The notes: a model not told the origin generated them from the letters alone. DNA of 64,000 nucleotides from Spirochaetaceae bacterium (GCA_002729885.1 PBUB01000028.1:124001-188000); one strand, 5' to 3'; shown: positions 36,196-45,666, counted from the first letter of the stretch. Translations and numbers: made by a program.

Positions 36196-37845
36196 TTAGC
36201 CTTTGGACTCTTCGGCCGCCTGGATAATCTCCTGTAAGAATAATCGGGCTGAGGCTACCGTATCCTTGAATACGAAAAACTCATCCAGCTTACTCATTTG
36301 AAAAAGCTTCTCTACATTTCCCTGCACATTAACAAGAATCAGTAACCCTCCCCGGTTTTTGAGCCAGTTCGAGATCTGGATCATGGTTCCAATGCCCGAT
36401 GAGTCCACATAACTCAAATCCGTCAGATCAAATATCATAAATCTATAGCCATTTTCCAGGTGCCGGCGGACCATATTTTTCACTTCCGGACATTTGTACA
36501 GATCCAGCTGTCCTTCCAGTGAATGTTCCAGTATTCGATTGTGAACCCCGGCCTCGGCTTTATAGACGGATCGAAAAGCCTTATTATCCGATGCACCCGC
36601 CATTAATTGCTTTCTTGCAATAATTAGATTATCTTCCAGATTTCGCTCCATATCCGAAAGTCTGCCAATCATTCGATCAATAATGTCTGGATCTACATCC
36701 CTGTTATTGCTCAGTCTCTGGATGGCCTGCCGGATTACATCTCTGGCAGCCCCCAGATCTCTTTCTCCGGAGATTCGGGAAGCTTCCATCATTGCTTTAC
36801 TGGAAGCGGCAAGCAAGCTTTCCAGACGTACATTGTTGTCTCGTTCAGCGGATGGACTGGCGGAAAATGCACCCTTCAAAGTGGCATCATGCTTTTCCAT
36901 TCTGGAATCTTCCTGCAGGTTGTAGAAAGATAATTCCGCTTCAATGAGAGGTCCCTGGGTTTCGGCTGCCTCTTTTCCATCGATTTCCAGTACCATAACA
37001 ATGTTTCGCAAATCATCCGAGCGAAGATCCCCGGGCCTCAGTATTAGATCTTTCTTTTCTTGTTGATCGGAACCGGTGGAACCTTCGCCGGTCTGTCTAT
37101 CGCGATAATCATGGGGAACATCGCTCAGAAATTCTTTGATGCTTACACCGGGAGCCAGTCTCAGACGAATCTCCAGTCCCTGACCAAACAGGGCTGCTAT
37201 ATCGCCAAATTCCCTAAAAAACACTTCATGGGCCTGCTCCGGACCTTCAATGAAATAGAAATTCCCTCCCCCGGCTGTGGCTATGTCCTTAAGCAGAGTC
37301 TCAGAGAAGTCTCGTCCAAAGCCGATGGTGGTAGTGGAAATACCGCGATTATAATGATCTCTTGCAATCTTCTTGAGTTCGGTAGGAGAAACTACTCCTG
37401 TATTGGCCATTCCATCGGTGAGCAGAATTACTCTCTTATATCCGTTATCCGCCTGGGCCCCTTCTACGGTTCTAAGGGCCTGGAGCCACCCTCCGCTGAG
37501 ATTCGTAGAGCTTCCTACGCGAATCTGCTCAATTTTTTTGGTAACTGAGTATTTGTCTGTGAGAGGAATCAATGGCTGGACTACTTCAATGTTGGTATCG
37601 TAGGCAACGATGGTGAGCTGATCATGTCGGGTAAGCCAGTTTACCAGAGCACTGGCGGATTCAATCACTGACTGCATCTTTTCTCCGTACATGGATTTGG
37701 ACTTATCCATGGCCAGACCCACAATCAGGGGACGTCGATCCGGAGAGTCTGACACGGGAGGAGTCTCTACCCGGACCAGAAGATGGGTAAGAGATTTTTC
37801 CTGATTGGACAGCTCTTGATTCTCAAGATGAAGGCTAAAATTCAT
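36196..37845 (-). CDS. vWA domain fused to a STAS domain
   Basis: A 549-residue cytoplasmic protein from the ATG at 37845, with an AGGA 10 bases upstream; a further ATG at 37893 adds 16 residues. Residues about 35-200 form a von Willebrand A domain with a complete MIDAS: DKSKSM (D-x-S-x-S), Thr in SSTNLSGG and Asp in LLTDGMANTG. A middle helical part follows. The last ~110 residues form a STAS/anti-sigma-antagonist domain (FMIFDLTDLSYVDSSGIGTM, with the phosphorylatable Ser in the DSSG motif). STAS proteins take part in SpoIIE-type partner switching, so a SpoIIE phosphatase could be its partner. I do not recall this vWA-STAS fusion as a standard family. Confidence 0.82.
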   Translation of the reverse strand: MNFSLHLENQELSNQEKSLTHLLVRVETPPVSDSPDRRPLIVGLAMDKSKSMYGEKMQSVIESASALVNWLTRHDQLTIVAYDTNIEVVQPLIPLTDKYSVTKKIEQIRVGSSTNLSGGWLQALRTVEGAQADNGYKRVILLTDGMANTGVVSPTELKKIARDHYNRGISTTTIGFGRDFSETLLKDIATAGGGNFYFIEGPEQAHEVFFREFGDIAALFGQGLEIRLRLAPGVSIKEFLSDVPHDYRDRQTGEGSTGSDQQEKKDLILRPGDLRSDDLRNIVMVLEIDGKEAAETQGPLIEAELSFYNLQEDSRMEKHDATLKGAFSASPSAERDNNVRLESLLAASSKAMMEASRISGERDLGAARDVIRQAIQRLSNNRDVDPDIIDRMIGRLSDMERNLEDNLIIARKQLMAGASDNKAFRSVYKAEAGVHNRILEHSLEGQLDLYKCPEVKNMVRRHLENGYRFMIFDLTDLSYVDSSGIGTMIQISNWLKNRGGLLILVNVQGNVEKLFQMSKLDEFFVFKDTVASARLFLQEIIQAAEESKG

Positions 37846-37967
37846 TTCTTCGGTCCTGACTCCTATATACGACGAAACCATGGAGCTTTTCATCCACGGT
37901 CCGGCCCTGACAGTGCACTATACCATCTAAACAATCCGAGGCAAGGAGATTCCCGGACCGAAATTAG

Positions 37968-38747
37968 TCACAGAGCGGGAAAATAGAGACTGGAAAATAA
38001 CCCGTTCAGATCCAGTTTTCCGGACAAATAGGCCCTTACCGCAGGCGCATGGGGAGACTCCAGAAATGCAGGGCTTTTCTGGGCTGCAAAGTGAAGCAAG
38101 ATATCCCGGGACCTGTCCGGGTTTCTATCCGGCCCTGGTAGATAGTAATGCCTGGCCAGTAGAATAAAAGTATCATCCGCCAGATCAGAGTCCGGGTATC
38201 GGTCCAGCAGATCGTAGAACAGGGTAGCGGCCACATAGCTTTGCCGGTGATTCTGGGCGTACCTACCTACCTGGTAGAGAAGCCCCGGTGCAGCCGGATC
38301 ATCCGGGAATTGATCTGGATAGGCCAGAAGTAGATCCAGAGCATCCTGTGTTGCACCTGCATCCAGCAGGAGAAATCCTGCCCTTCGATAAAGCACAGGC
38401 TGGAACTCTGTAGATGCACCTATGAGAAGTTCCCGATAATTCGCCTCCGGCCCCTTCACTTCCATTCTCATTTCCAGCAGAGATAGCCGGGCCATATCCG
38501 CTTCCTGGCTGTCCTGGCTCAGAGCCTGATTGAAATATTTCAAAGCCAGCTCTCGATGTCCCATGGATCGGTGTAGCATTCCCTGACGATAGGCAGAGAT
38601 CTCAGCTTCCTCGGCTCCCACCGAAACCGGCGCCAGAAGATTCATGCTTAACATTGAAAGAGCAACGACAAGAAAGAGCGATGGGGCCATTACCACCGAA
38701 GCGTGCCTGTTAAGCTTCACATCCAATTTTATTGCTGGCTCCTGCAT
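37968..38747 (-). CDS. exported or membrane-anchored TPR protein
   Basis: A 259-residue protein with an N-terminal hydrophobic segment (about residues 19-44) that acts as signal peptide or anchor. The rest has tetratricopeptide repeats (GHRELALKYFNQALSQDSQE, YVAATLFYDLLDRYPDSDLA). It is 75 bp upstream of the vWA-STAS gene, and the pair (vWA plus TPR) recalls Bat-type aerotolerance loci, though the other Bat genes are absent. The start is uncertain because a Met at residue 20 is also possible. Confidence 0.7.
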   Translation of the reverse strand: MQEPAIKLDVKLNRHASVVMAPSLFLVVALSMLSMNLLAPVSVGAEEAEISAYRQGMLHRSMGHRELALKYFNQALSQDSQEADMARLSLLEMRMEVKGPEANYRELLIGASTEFQPVLYRRAGFLLLDAGATQDALDLLLAYPDQFPDDPAAPGLLYQVGRYAQNHRQSYVAATLFYDLLDRYPDSDLADDTFILLARHYYLPGPDRNPDRSRDILLHFAAQKSPAFLESPHAPAVRAYLSGKLDLNGLFSSLYFPAL

Positions 38748-38768
38748 AGACTCACGAATGGAATTACC

Positions 38769-39416
38769 CTATTGTTTTTCCGGTATCAGCTGGAATTCCT
38801 GCATATTGTCTTTTCTGTTGCCCGACTCAGTATTGGAACCAGAGCCATCGCCGGCAGGCCGGGAACCGGAATCGTTGCTACTTTCAGGACTCTGGATCCT
38901 GTCCCGGCTGGAATCTGGCTCTGAAAGCATGGATGGCCGGGAATCAGAATTGTTGCGCTCCCTGGAATCGTGACTTCCTGGATCCTGACCGTCTCGCCTG
39001 GGAAATATGATCTGATCGCTTTCGCCCAGAAAAGGAGGTAACGTTTCTGATGATGGATTGGGATCTCTTTCCTTGAGATCTGCAGATCCGGGCAAGGTAC
39101 TTACATCTTTTCCGGGTTCAGGAAGAGGCAGGTTATCGATGGCAGAATTTTCCGGCAGGATTTGATCCGGGTCCGGTAGTTGAATTTCCGGAGCATTGTT
39201 ACGATTTTCATCACGAATGATTTGTTCTTTGATTCTGGACAATTGAAGATCCTGTCCATCCTGAGGCGCTTCGGATTGTCCAACTACACAGGCGCGATAG
39301 GAAACTACACCGGCCACCAGAATCCATACCCCTATGAAGCCCAGGCGAATGCTTCGAGCCACTTTATCCGGCATGGAATGAAAAAATTGATCAATCCATT
39401 TAAATACAGTCTGCAC
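38769..39416 (-). CDS. single-TM protein with long low-complexity tail
   Basis: A 215-residue protein with one transmembrane helix (about residues 25-43, RLGFIGVWILVAGVVSYRA) and a ~165-residue tail rich in Asp, Ser, Pro, Arg, Gly and Asn with no fold visible. The topology suggests a short cytoplasmic head and a periplasmic disordered tail. It begins the minus-strand run that continues with TPR, vWA-STAS and outer-membrane genes, and is 22 bp from the TPR gene. Function unknown. Confidence 0.6.
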   Translation of the reverse strand: MQTVFKWIDQFFHSMPDKVARSIRLGFIGVWILVAGVVSYRACVVGQSEAPQDGQDLQLSRIKEQIIRDENRNNAPEIQLPDPDQILPENSAIDNLPLPEPGKDVSTLPGSADLKERDPNPSSETLPPFLGESDQIIFPRRDGQDPGSHDSRERNNSDSRPSMLSEPDSSRDRIQSPESSNDSGSRPAGDGSGSNTESGNRKDNMQEFQLIPEKQ

Positions 39417-39468
39417 TAGAATCAGTATCGCACCATTTCTGGAGCATACCGAGAAAAAAATGAGTCTG

Positions 39469-40602
39469 CTACTTCGGAAGTTCCAGCAGATGGCCGGTAA
39501 TGGCCGGGTAACAGTCTATAGAGAGATGGCTGGCATCGTAGTAATGCTGGCAGTTACTGGCCTCCGGCCGATTCAGATCCACAGTGGCCAGGCCGTATCG
39601 GTCAGCCATACGAGTAACCCGGGTCCAGAGCATGGATATTTTGGGCTCTTTTTCATAAACTTCCCGCAGATAGGGATTCACACGGGGCCAGAACACCACC
39701 GCCGGTATGCCCGCCTCCTGGATCAGCTTCATACTACGTTCCAGATAGAACATCTGCTCTTCGGATACGGTAAATGCTTCCAGATACAGTGAAACCATGG
39801 TATCCGTCTCTCGCTTCAGATCTTCAGGCTGCATTACTCCATACCAGGCGTACTGGGCCCCTCCCAGCTGATCCAGAACATCGATTTGAGGGGAGGAATG
39901 GAAGTTATAGATGGAAAGATTTTCGGAACTGGCTTGCGCCAGAGCATAGTACTTCGCTTTTTCTGCATCGCTCAGGTTCTGGCTGTGCAGAAAGGGCTGA
40001 AGTTTTTCCAATCTGTCATTGGAAGATAGACTGCCTCGAATGCGGCGAATGAGAGTACGAATCGAAAACTGCATGCCCACCACTGCGAAGCGACGGCTAT
40101 TGGCGTACGTGTCCAGATCCCGATCCGGTATCTGTGTATGGTAGGTCTCAATGAACTCGGAATCCACACCGTAGTTCAAAACGGGACTTGCAAAAATTCC
40201 TGCATTTCGCCCCAGAGCGTCCGGCGAAAGCCCCAGTATGATTGCATCGGGTTTGCGGTCCGACTGAAGTAATCTTTCCAGTAGGAACAGATGATAGGCA
40301 GGCACCGCCTGGGGGCCGGAAAAATTCCAGATTTTGACATCCTTCTTTCCTGCCAGTTCAGCCATGGAAGTGCCGATGCCGAAGCTGCGAGAATCTCCCA
40401 GAACTACCACGGTCCTGCGATTCTTTTCATCTTCCTTTCTATCCAGATATTTATCCAGCTGATGAATGCGATGACGGTAATATACCATACCGCCCGGTTG
40501 CATGAAGGCATCCCGTACTTCCGGGATCAAAAACACCTTGTCCAGAAGGAACAGAAAAGCCAGAGCTCCAATCAATATATATAAAGGCTTTAAGTTTTTC
40601 AT
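39469..40602 (-). CDS. DUF1574-like SGNH hydrolase or acyltransferase partner
   Basis: A 377-residue protein with an N-terminal anchor (residues 7-23). Residue 66 onward carries VVVLGDSRSFGIG, a GDSR version of the GDSL/SGNH block I nucleophile region, and NFSGPQAVPAYHLFLLERLL follows as in AlgJ/DltD-type proteins. The second half includes VVFWPRVNPYLR and the late block DASHLSID, with a D-x-S-H that could supply the catalytic Asp/His. It lies directly after an MBOAT gene, the usual setting for O-acylation of extracellular polysaccharide. Spirochaete DUF1574 is the closest family name I know. Confidence 0.75.
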   Translation of the reverse strand: MKNLKPLYILIGALAFLFLLDKVFLIPEVRDAFMQPGGMVYYRHRIHQLDKYLDRKEDEKNRRTVVVLGDSRSFGIGTSMAELAGKKDVKIWNFSGPQAVPAYHLFLLERLLQSDRKPDAIILGLSPDALGRNAGIFASPVLNYGVDSEFIETYHTQIPDRDLDTYANSRRFAVVGMQFSIRTLIRRIRGSLSSNDRLEKLQPFLHSQNLSDAEKAKYYALAQASSENLSIYNFHSSPQIDVLDQLGGAQYAWYGVMQPEDLKRETDTMVSLYLEAFTVSEEQMFYLERSMKLIQEAGIPAVVFWPRVNPYLREVYEKEPKISMLWTRVTRMADRYGLATVDLNRPEASNCQHYYDASHLSIDCYPAITGHLLELPK

Positions 40603-40648
40603 AGAGTCCCGTTCCTGCGCTCAGCCTCCAATCAGCACTGAAATCCAA

Positions 40649-42073
40649 TCAGAATTGAAAATAAAAGAAATCCTTACCTGGTCCGGCAAACTGTGTCATC
40701 GCAAGAATCAGGGCTATCCCGCCGATGGGTAAAAGCCACCGATCATGCTTTCTTAGCTTAACAAAGAATTCCGGCCATTCATCGATTAAATGGAAGAAAA
40801 GTGTGGCCAGTATTCCGTAACCCAGGATACTGAAGTTCTCCGGCACTTCGCCGGCGAACTGAAAGGAAAACATCTGCAGTACTGCATCTCCGCACCAGTC
40901 CAGTCCCTTTCCAAAGAAAAATACTGTACTGGGAAGAAATATGATATAGCTAATTACAATTCGAAGAATCCTTCCACCCAGGGCATCCGGCCATTCCTGC
41001 CAGCCGCGGCGAAATGCAAAGGACTCGGCCGAAAGAATAACTCCGGTCAGAATGCCCCAGAGCACGAAAGTGTAACTGGCACCATGCCATAGCCCGCCAA
41101 TGAAAAAGGTAATCGTAAGATTTATATAGTTGCGATACTCCGGAACATGACTACCGCCCAGAGGAATATAGATGTAGTCCCGAATCCAGCGAGAGAAAGT
41201 AAGGTGCCATCGTCGCCAGAAATCGGAAACAGAATGCATAAATAGCGGCGCCTTGAAGTTGATGGGTATTTCAAATCCAAGCAGCAGTCCGGTTCCACGA
41301 GCCAGATCCGTATAGGCAGAGAAATCCGCGTAAAGCATGGCCAGACAGCCCACCGTATAAACCCAAACCAGATGCGAAGGAAAACTGGTGGGATCGCCAT
41401 GAAGAAATGGAATTAGCGCTCCGGTGATCTGATCTGCGATGAGCATCTTTTTTACGATGCCTGCAATAATCAACCAGGTGGCTCTTTCCGTTTGCTCTGC
41501 TGTGGGACTGGTAAATTCGCTCATCTTCTGAATCTGGGGAAGCAATTCAGAAGAACGCATAATGGGCCCTGCAATTAGCTGAGGAAAAAATGACTTAAAG
41601 AGAAGCACTTCTTTAAATGTGTGCTGATTTGTGTACTGCCCTCGATAAATATCAATTCCATAGGACATGATTTGAAAGGTATAGAAGCTAATGGCCAGAG
41701 GAAGAAGTATTTCCTGACCCTGCAATCGATCATGCATTCTGAGGCTTTCTTCGCGTAGCCAGTCCTGGCTGAATAGAATTCCAAAAAAGTCCAGAATCAG
41801 GTAGTAATATTTAAATACTCCGATATTGGCTAAGTTTCCGATTTGCAGAGCGAAGAAGATCCACTTCTTGCGATGGATCTTGTACAGCTCCATCACAACG
41901 TAGTTCATACCAACTACAAATAGCAGATGAAAGGTAAATACGAAGCTCCAGGTGGCGTAGAAAAAGAGCGAAGATAGAATGAGCCAGTACATTCGAAACC
42001 GGCCCGGAATGAGCCAGTATACAAGCGCAACCACTATGAAAAAGAGTAAGAATTCCTGGGTAACAAAAAGCAT
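40649..42073 (-). CDS. MBOAT O-acyltransferase (AlgI/DltB-like)
   Basis: A 474-residue membrane protein with about 11 helices. The MBOAT signature is clear: PQLIAGPIMRSSELLPQ, DFWRRWHLTFSRWIRDYIYI and GGLWHGASYTFVLWG, with the catalytic His in LWHGAS. It transfers acyl groups from cytoplasmic donors across the membrane to an extracellular sugar polymer. The start overlaps the stop of the upstream pseudouridine-synthase gene (TGATG, with AAGGAG inside the upstream frame). The DUF1574 gene 46 bp downstream is probably its periplasmic partner. Confidence 0.9.
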   Translation of the reverse strand: MLFVTQEFLLFFIVVALVYWLIPGRFRMYWLILSSLFFYATWSFVFTFHLLFVVGMNYVVMELYKIHRKKWIFFALQIGNLANIGVFKYYYLILDFFGILFSQDWLREESLRMHDRLQGQEILLPLAISFYTFQIMSYGIDIYRGQYTNQHTFKEVLLFKSFFPQLIAGPIMRSSELLPQIQKMSEFTSPTAEQTERATWLIIAGIVKKMLIADQITGALIPFLHGDPTSFPSHLVWVYTVGCLAMLYADFSAYTDLARGTGLLLGFEIPINFKAPLFMHSVSDFWRRWHLTFSRWIRDYIYIPLGGSHVPEYRNYINLTITFFIGGLWHGASYTFVLWGILTGVILSAESFAFRRGWQEWPDALGGRILRIVISYIIFLPSTVFFFGKGLDWCGDAVLQMFSFQFAGEVPENFSILGYGILATLFFHLIDEWPEFFVKLRKHDRWLLPIGGIALILAMTQFAGPGKDFFYFQF

Positions 42074-43782
42074 CAGGACTCCTTCCAGGGATTGAAATCG
42101 CCCAGCACCGGATCACTTTTCTTCATTCCAAACAATTCTTCTGGTTCGAAAGCAAAGGTCTTTCCTTCTTCCACTGGATGGTTCTCCAGACTCAGAAATC
42201 CTACAGAGACTCTGTAAAGATCCAGAACCTCCACTTCCAGAGCAGAAAACATTCGGCGGATCTGTCTTTTTCGCCCTTCAGAAAGCACCACTTCCACGAT
42301 CTTCTTCTCTCGATCCAGGATGCCCACTCTTACAGCTCGAAGCAATTCACCTTCGTCCACAACACCCTTATAAAAGCTTCCCGTGAGCTCTTCCATTTCA
42401 GGTAATTCATCCAGAGTAACCAGGTATCGTTTGGTAACACGCCTGGCCGGATGCATCACTTGATTTAAGAACTCTCCGTCGTTAGAAAGGATCACCAGCC
42501 CTCGGGAATCTCGATCCAGCCGCCCCGCATACTTCAGGCCCTGGAAATCCTGGGGCAGTATTTCGTAAATGGATGGATTCCCCGGAAAGCTACGATTGGA
42601 TACAGCATATCCAGGGGGCTTGTTGAAAGCCTGATAGATATGGCCTTCGGTAAAGCGAACTCTTTTTTCATCCAGGGTAACCAGATCGCCAGGTCCTACT
42701 TTCGTATCCAGGGAAACGGTTTTTCCATTCACCTTTACGCGACCGGACGTAATGAAGTCTTCCACCTGACGCCTGGAGCCAAAACCAGCTCTGGCAAGAT
42801 AGCGATTGATTCGCACAGGCTCTTGAAAGATGGATTCCGGCTTCCATTCGCGAGACTCAGTGCCTGCAGAACTAAATGCGGCCCCCTCCTGCTCCAGATC
42901 ATTGATTGCCTGATCTGGATCGGGTCGGGACGGAAGCACTACCTTGCGATCATGTTTATGCCTGGTAACCCGTCGTCCGGAAGGCAGCCGGGACGGGGAC
43001 TTAATGAGCATCTTCTTCTTTGCTTTTTTAGATTCTTCATTCGCGGCCGGATCCGGTCTATACACAGATTCTCGCTTTTCCGAGGAATCTCGGCGAAAGC
43101 GGTTTTCTCGAGATGGAAAAGATCTATTGTCTCCCCGTCCTGAGTCTCTTCTTGGAGGCCTGGAGTTGCGCGATCCGGATTGCCAGTCGCGATCGTTCGA
43201 GCGACCGCTACGTTCTGGCCTGGAGTTTCTTGAGCCAGATCTAGAATCACGATCCTGGAATGAACGGTTACGATCCTCGCCGGAATTTCTTGAACCAGAT
43301 CTAGAATCACGATCCCGAAAGGACCGGCTGCGATCCTCGCCGGAATTTCTTGAGCCTCGTTCGAAAGACCGTGCGCCCCGCTGCCCATCGGAGTTCTGTC
43401 TGGAGCCTGCGCCCTTGCGACTATTTCCAGATTCAAAAGAGCCGGATCGGGATGGTCCGCGAGATCTTCCTTCGTTTCTGGAGACATCGCGATCGCCCCG
43501 GGTATCCTTTCGTCTATCAAATGATCCACTGGAAGAGGGACGACTGGAACCGGAACGACCTGCAGGCCGGGAAGTGCGAGAATCTCGGTTTACGTCGGAC
43601 CGACCCGAAGATCGCCCACGGGAGGGCGGGCCCTGTCGATCTCTGGAGTTTCGCGTATCCTTTCGCGGATCCCGGCCTTCTCGGCCGCCGGAGCGATTCT
43701 GCCCGGAGGATCTGCCGCCGGGTTTACGTCCGGAGCTACCGGAACCGGAGCGCGAGCGGCCACTGTTTCCGTCGGAACTCAT
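42073..43782 (-). CDS. 23S rRNA pseudouridine synthase (RluB/RsuA family) with disordered N-terminal extension
   Basis: A 569-residue protein. Residues about 320-375 are an S4 RNA-binding domain (RINRYLARAGFGSRRQVEDF) and 385-540 the RsuA/RluB catalytic domain, with the catalytic Asp in KYAGRLDRDSRGLVILS. Family members usually have about 240-300 residues. The extra ~300 N-terminal residues are rich in Arg, Ser, Gly and Asp, with degenerate repeats (DRDSRSGSRNS seen three times) and some RGG/RS-like motifs, and are surely disordered. This may bind RNA or ribosomes. The start overlaps the SH3 lipoprotein stop (ATGA). Confidence 0.88.
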   Translation of the reverse strand: MSSDGNSGRSRSGSGSSGRKPGGRSSGQNRSGGREGRDPRKDTRNSRDRQGPPSRGRSSGRSDVNRDSRTSRPAGRSGSSRPSSSGSFDRRKDTRGDRDVSRNEGRSRGPSRSGSFESGNSRKGAGSRQNSDGQRGARSFERGSRNSGEDRSRSFRDRDSRSGSRNSGEDRNRSFQDRDSRSGSRNSRPERSGRSNDRDWQSGSRNSRPPRRDSGRGDNRSFPSRENRFRRDSSEKRESVYRPDPAANEESKKAKKKMLIKSPSRLPSGRRVTRHKHDRKVVLPSRPDPDQAINDLEQEGAAFSSAGTESREWKPESIFQEPVRINRYLARAGFGSRRQVEDFITSGRVKVNGKTVSLDTKVGPGDLVTLDEKRVRFTEGHIYQAFNKPPGYAVSNRSFPGNPSIYEILPQDFQGLKYAGRLDRDSRGLVILSNDGEFLNQVMHPARRVTKRYLVTLDELPEMEELTGSFYKGVVDEGELLRAVRVGILDREKKIVEVVLSEGRKRQIRRMFSALEVEVLDLYRVSVGFLSLENHPVEEGKTFAFEPEELFGMKKSDPVLGDFNPWKES

Positions 43783-44615
43783 TCGGATGACTCTTCTTTT
43801 TCTTCTTCAACTTCCAGATACTCCTTTTCCTCGGGAGCAGGACGAAATACATAGCTGAAGTTATCAACGTTGCTAAAAATGCGATATTCAAGCCCTACTT
43901 TTCGGACCTCCAGCTCCTGACCCATTCCTGTAGGCGCAGATAGCTTTAGCTTCAGATCATCCGAAATTTCATATTTGCCGGAACTTTCCAGACGGTTCCC
44001 ATAGCTATAAAAGAAGTAACCGTTCTTGAAGACTATCTTGCGATACCCGGTAGAACCATCGCCTTCGATTTCCCACCAGATCCCGGGAAGTACCTCTTCG
44101 ATTTCTTTTTTCTTGCCCTGGAAGTTTTGAGCCATTTCCTGCTGGGAAAAGCTAAGCGAAGCACCAAAAATCCATCCTTCGATTCCGCTGTCCTGGCGCA
44201 CTCGATACCAGAAATCGGACACTCCGTCTATGTTGTCCTGTTTCGCAGTGCGCTCCAGAACCGTGAGCCTTTGCCCGGTAGGAGGAAAATCAACCTCGGA
44301 GGCGATTACGATGGGATCCGTTCTTAGAATGGCAGAGTCCCCGGATACATAGGCATATCTGGGGCCGCTACCTGTATCAGCATTTAGATAGACGGTTTTC
44401 TTGTCAGCGCAGGCAGTAAGAAAGGAAAAGCAGACAATAAGCACTACGGCCAGAGCCGATCCTGGTTTGAAAGCCAGGCCCCGCCGAACGGTAGTGGAAT
44501 TCTGAACCAGATTTAGAGCCCGGCCGGCAGCCGGGCCATCTGAATGATTATTTTCTGGGCCGTACCGGGCGACCGTAGGTCCAGACTCGGTTGGGCCCGG
44601 TGTCAAACTGGGCAT
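43779..44615 (-). CDS. SH3-domain-like lipoprotein (start uncertain)
   Basis: The lipobox FSFLTAC is clear, and the mature protein begins CADKKTVYLN. Residues after it contain a bacterial SH3-like unit (YAYVSGDSAILRTDPIV, then WYRVRQDSGIEGWIFGASL, the G-W-I-F/V-G-x-x-L ending typical of SH3b) and a C-terminal beta region with acidic tail. No good in-frame start lies close to the signal peptide. The ATG at 44615, inside the upstream HEAT gene, is the nearest ATG but leaves a ~68-residue leader before the lipobox Cys. A GTG only 12 codons before the Cys or a non-canonical start is possible, so the true start is open. It precedes rluB-like with an ATGA overlap. Confidence 0.7.
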   Translation of the reverse strand: MPSLTPGPTESGPTVARYGPENNHSDGPAAGRALNLVQNSTTVRRGLAFKPGSALAVVLIVCFSFLTACADKKTVYLNADTGSGPRYAYVSGDSAILRTDPIVIASEVDFPPTGQRLTVLERTAKQDNIDGVSDFWYRVRQDSGIEGWIFGASLSFSQQEMAQNFQGKKKEIEEVLPGIWWEIEGDGSTGYRKIVFKNGYFFYSYGNRLESSGKYEISDDLKLKLSAPTGMGQELEVRKVGLEYRIFSNVDNFSYVFRPAPEEKEYLEVEEEKEESSE

Positions 44616-45666
44616 CCGGCGGGAATAGGTTGTTTCTCTCTGCATGTTCAATGGCCTGATCGATGACGGTTCGAACGAGTGTGCTTTCTTCCAGCCGCTG
44701 AGCCGCAAAAAGCGGTGATATAGACTCGCCCAGAGCCAGTTCACGCAATGCCTTTGCAGCTTCAAGTCTAACTCGCACATCGTTATCCTTGAGCATGGTC
44801 AGGATTTCCTGATAGTATTTCACCCGGGTATGATCATTCAGAAAAATTGAAAATGCAATCCTGGCTCGGACCGCAGGTTCCTTTTCATTCTGAAACCTTC
44901 TTTCCAGGGCCTCAAGAGCCGTCAAAGAGCCAATCTTGCCCAGGGCCAGAGCCGCTTCCTGCCGAATGGCCGGATATGGATGCTCCAGGTAGGGAACTAT
45001 TTTCTCGGCGCTTTCTTTCTGTCGGATTTTGCCAAGAGCGATGAAAATGTGCTGCATTACATTTACATAGTTGTAGCCTTCGATCCGGGCACGGTGGTCC
45101 TCCGCGCTCAGATTTACCGCAGGCACCGCCTTGAACTCATCGGCCACGCTCCAGTAAACATCTGGACTGTAGGGAAAAGGAACGTCTTTGCTGGATAGGA
45201 ATGGACCGGGCTCATCCTGCTGAATCAGAAATTCATGGCTTTCCGGGGATCTCTTCTGTCGCGCTGCTTCCACCGCTTTGCGCTTTTCTTCGATAATGGC
45301 ATTCACTTTTTCGGCCGCTTCCAGCAGGTACGGAACCGCAGCTTCATGGCCAATCTGACCCAGAGCCCAGGCGATGTGGGATTTCACAATAGGATCATTT
45401 GGCGCGGAATTTCGCAGAGCGGGATCCTCCAGGTTTTCCAACAGTTCCCGGCCCAGGGGGCGGACAAACTGAGGTCTGGCAGGGGCGCCCATGTAATAGG
45501 TGGCCAGTAGCTTCTGCTCCATGGTGCCAAAATCCAGGTCCTTTAGAGCCTGTTCCGAACGTTTTGCGTAGTAGGCCTTCGCATCGTCTTCAGCTCCAGC
45601 CATTAAAGGTCCAGAAGCCACCGCTACGATCAGGCCCAGGGCCATTAGCTTTGCAGATTTCATCAT
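44548..45666 (-). CDS. exported HEAT-repeat protein
   Basis: A 372-residue protein from the ATG at 45666, which has GGAGTGG immediately upstream. A longer frame to 45693 lacks a ribosome binding site. Residues 2-24 form a signal peptide ending in LMAGA. At least four HEAT/PBS-lyase-like repeats occur (YLEHPYPAIRQEAALALGKI, LTALEALERRFQNEKEPAVR, DNDVRVRLEAAKALRELA), a protein-binding solenoid. Its 3' end overlaps the SH3-like lipoprotein frame. The upstream side carries three structured repeats. Confidence 0.8.
   Translation of the reverse strand: MMKSAKLMALGLIVAVASGPLMAGAEDDAKAYYAKRSEQALKDLDFGTMEQKLLATYYMGAPARPQFVRPLGRELLENLEDPALRNSAPNDPIVKSHIAWALGQIGHEAAVPYLLEAAEKVNAIIEEKRKAVEAARQKRSPESHEFLIQQDEPGPFLSSKDVPFPYSPDVYWSVADEFKAVPAVNLSAEDHRARIEGYNYVNVMQHIFIALGKIRQKESAEKIVPYLEHPYPAIRQEAALALGKIGSLTALEALERRFQNEKEPAVRARIAFSIFLNDHTRVKYYQEILTMLKDNDVRVRLEAAKALRELALGESISPLFAAQRLEESTLVRTVIDQAIEHAERNNLFPPDAQFDTGPNRVWTYGRPVRPRK

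Noticed and set aside
42944..43858. 304-residue plus-strand frame opposite the pseudouridine-synthase gene
   Set aside because: It is a shadow of the Arg/Ser/Asp-rich low-complexity coding of the minus-strand gene, is itself extreme in composition and has no start signals.
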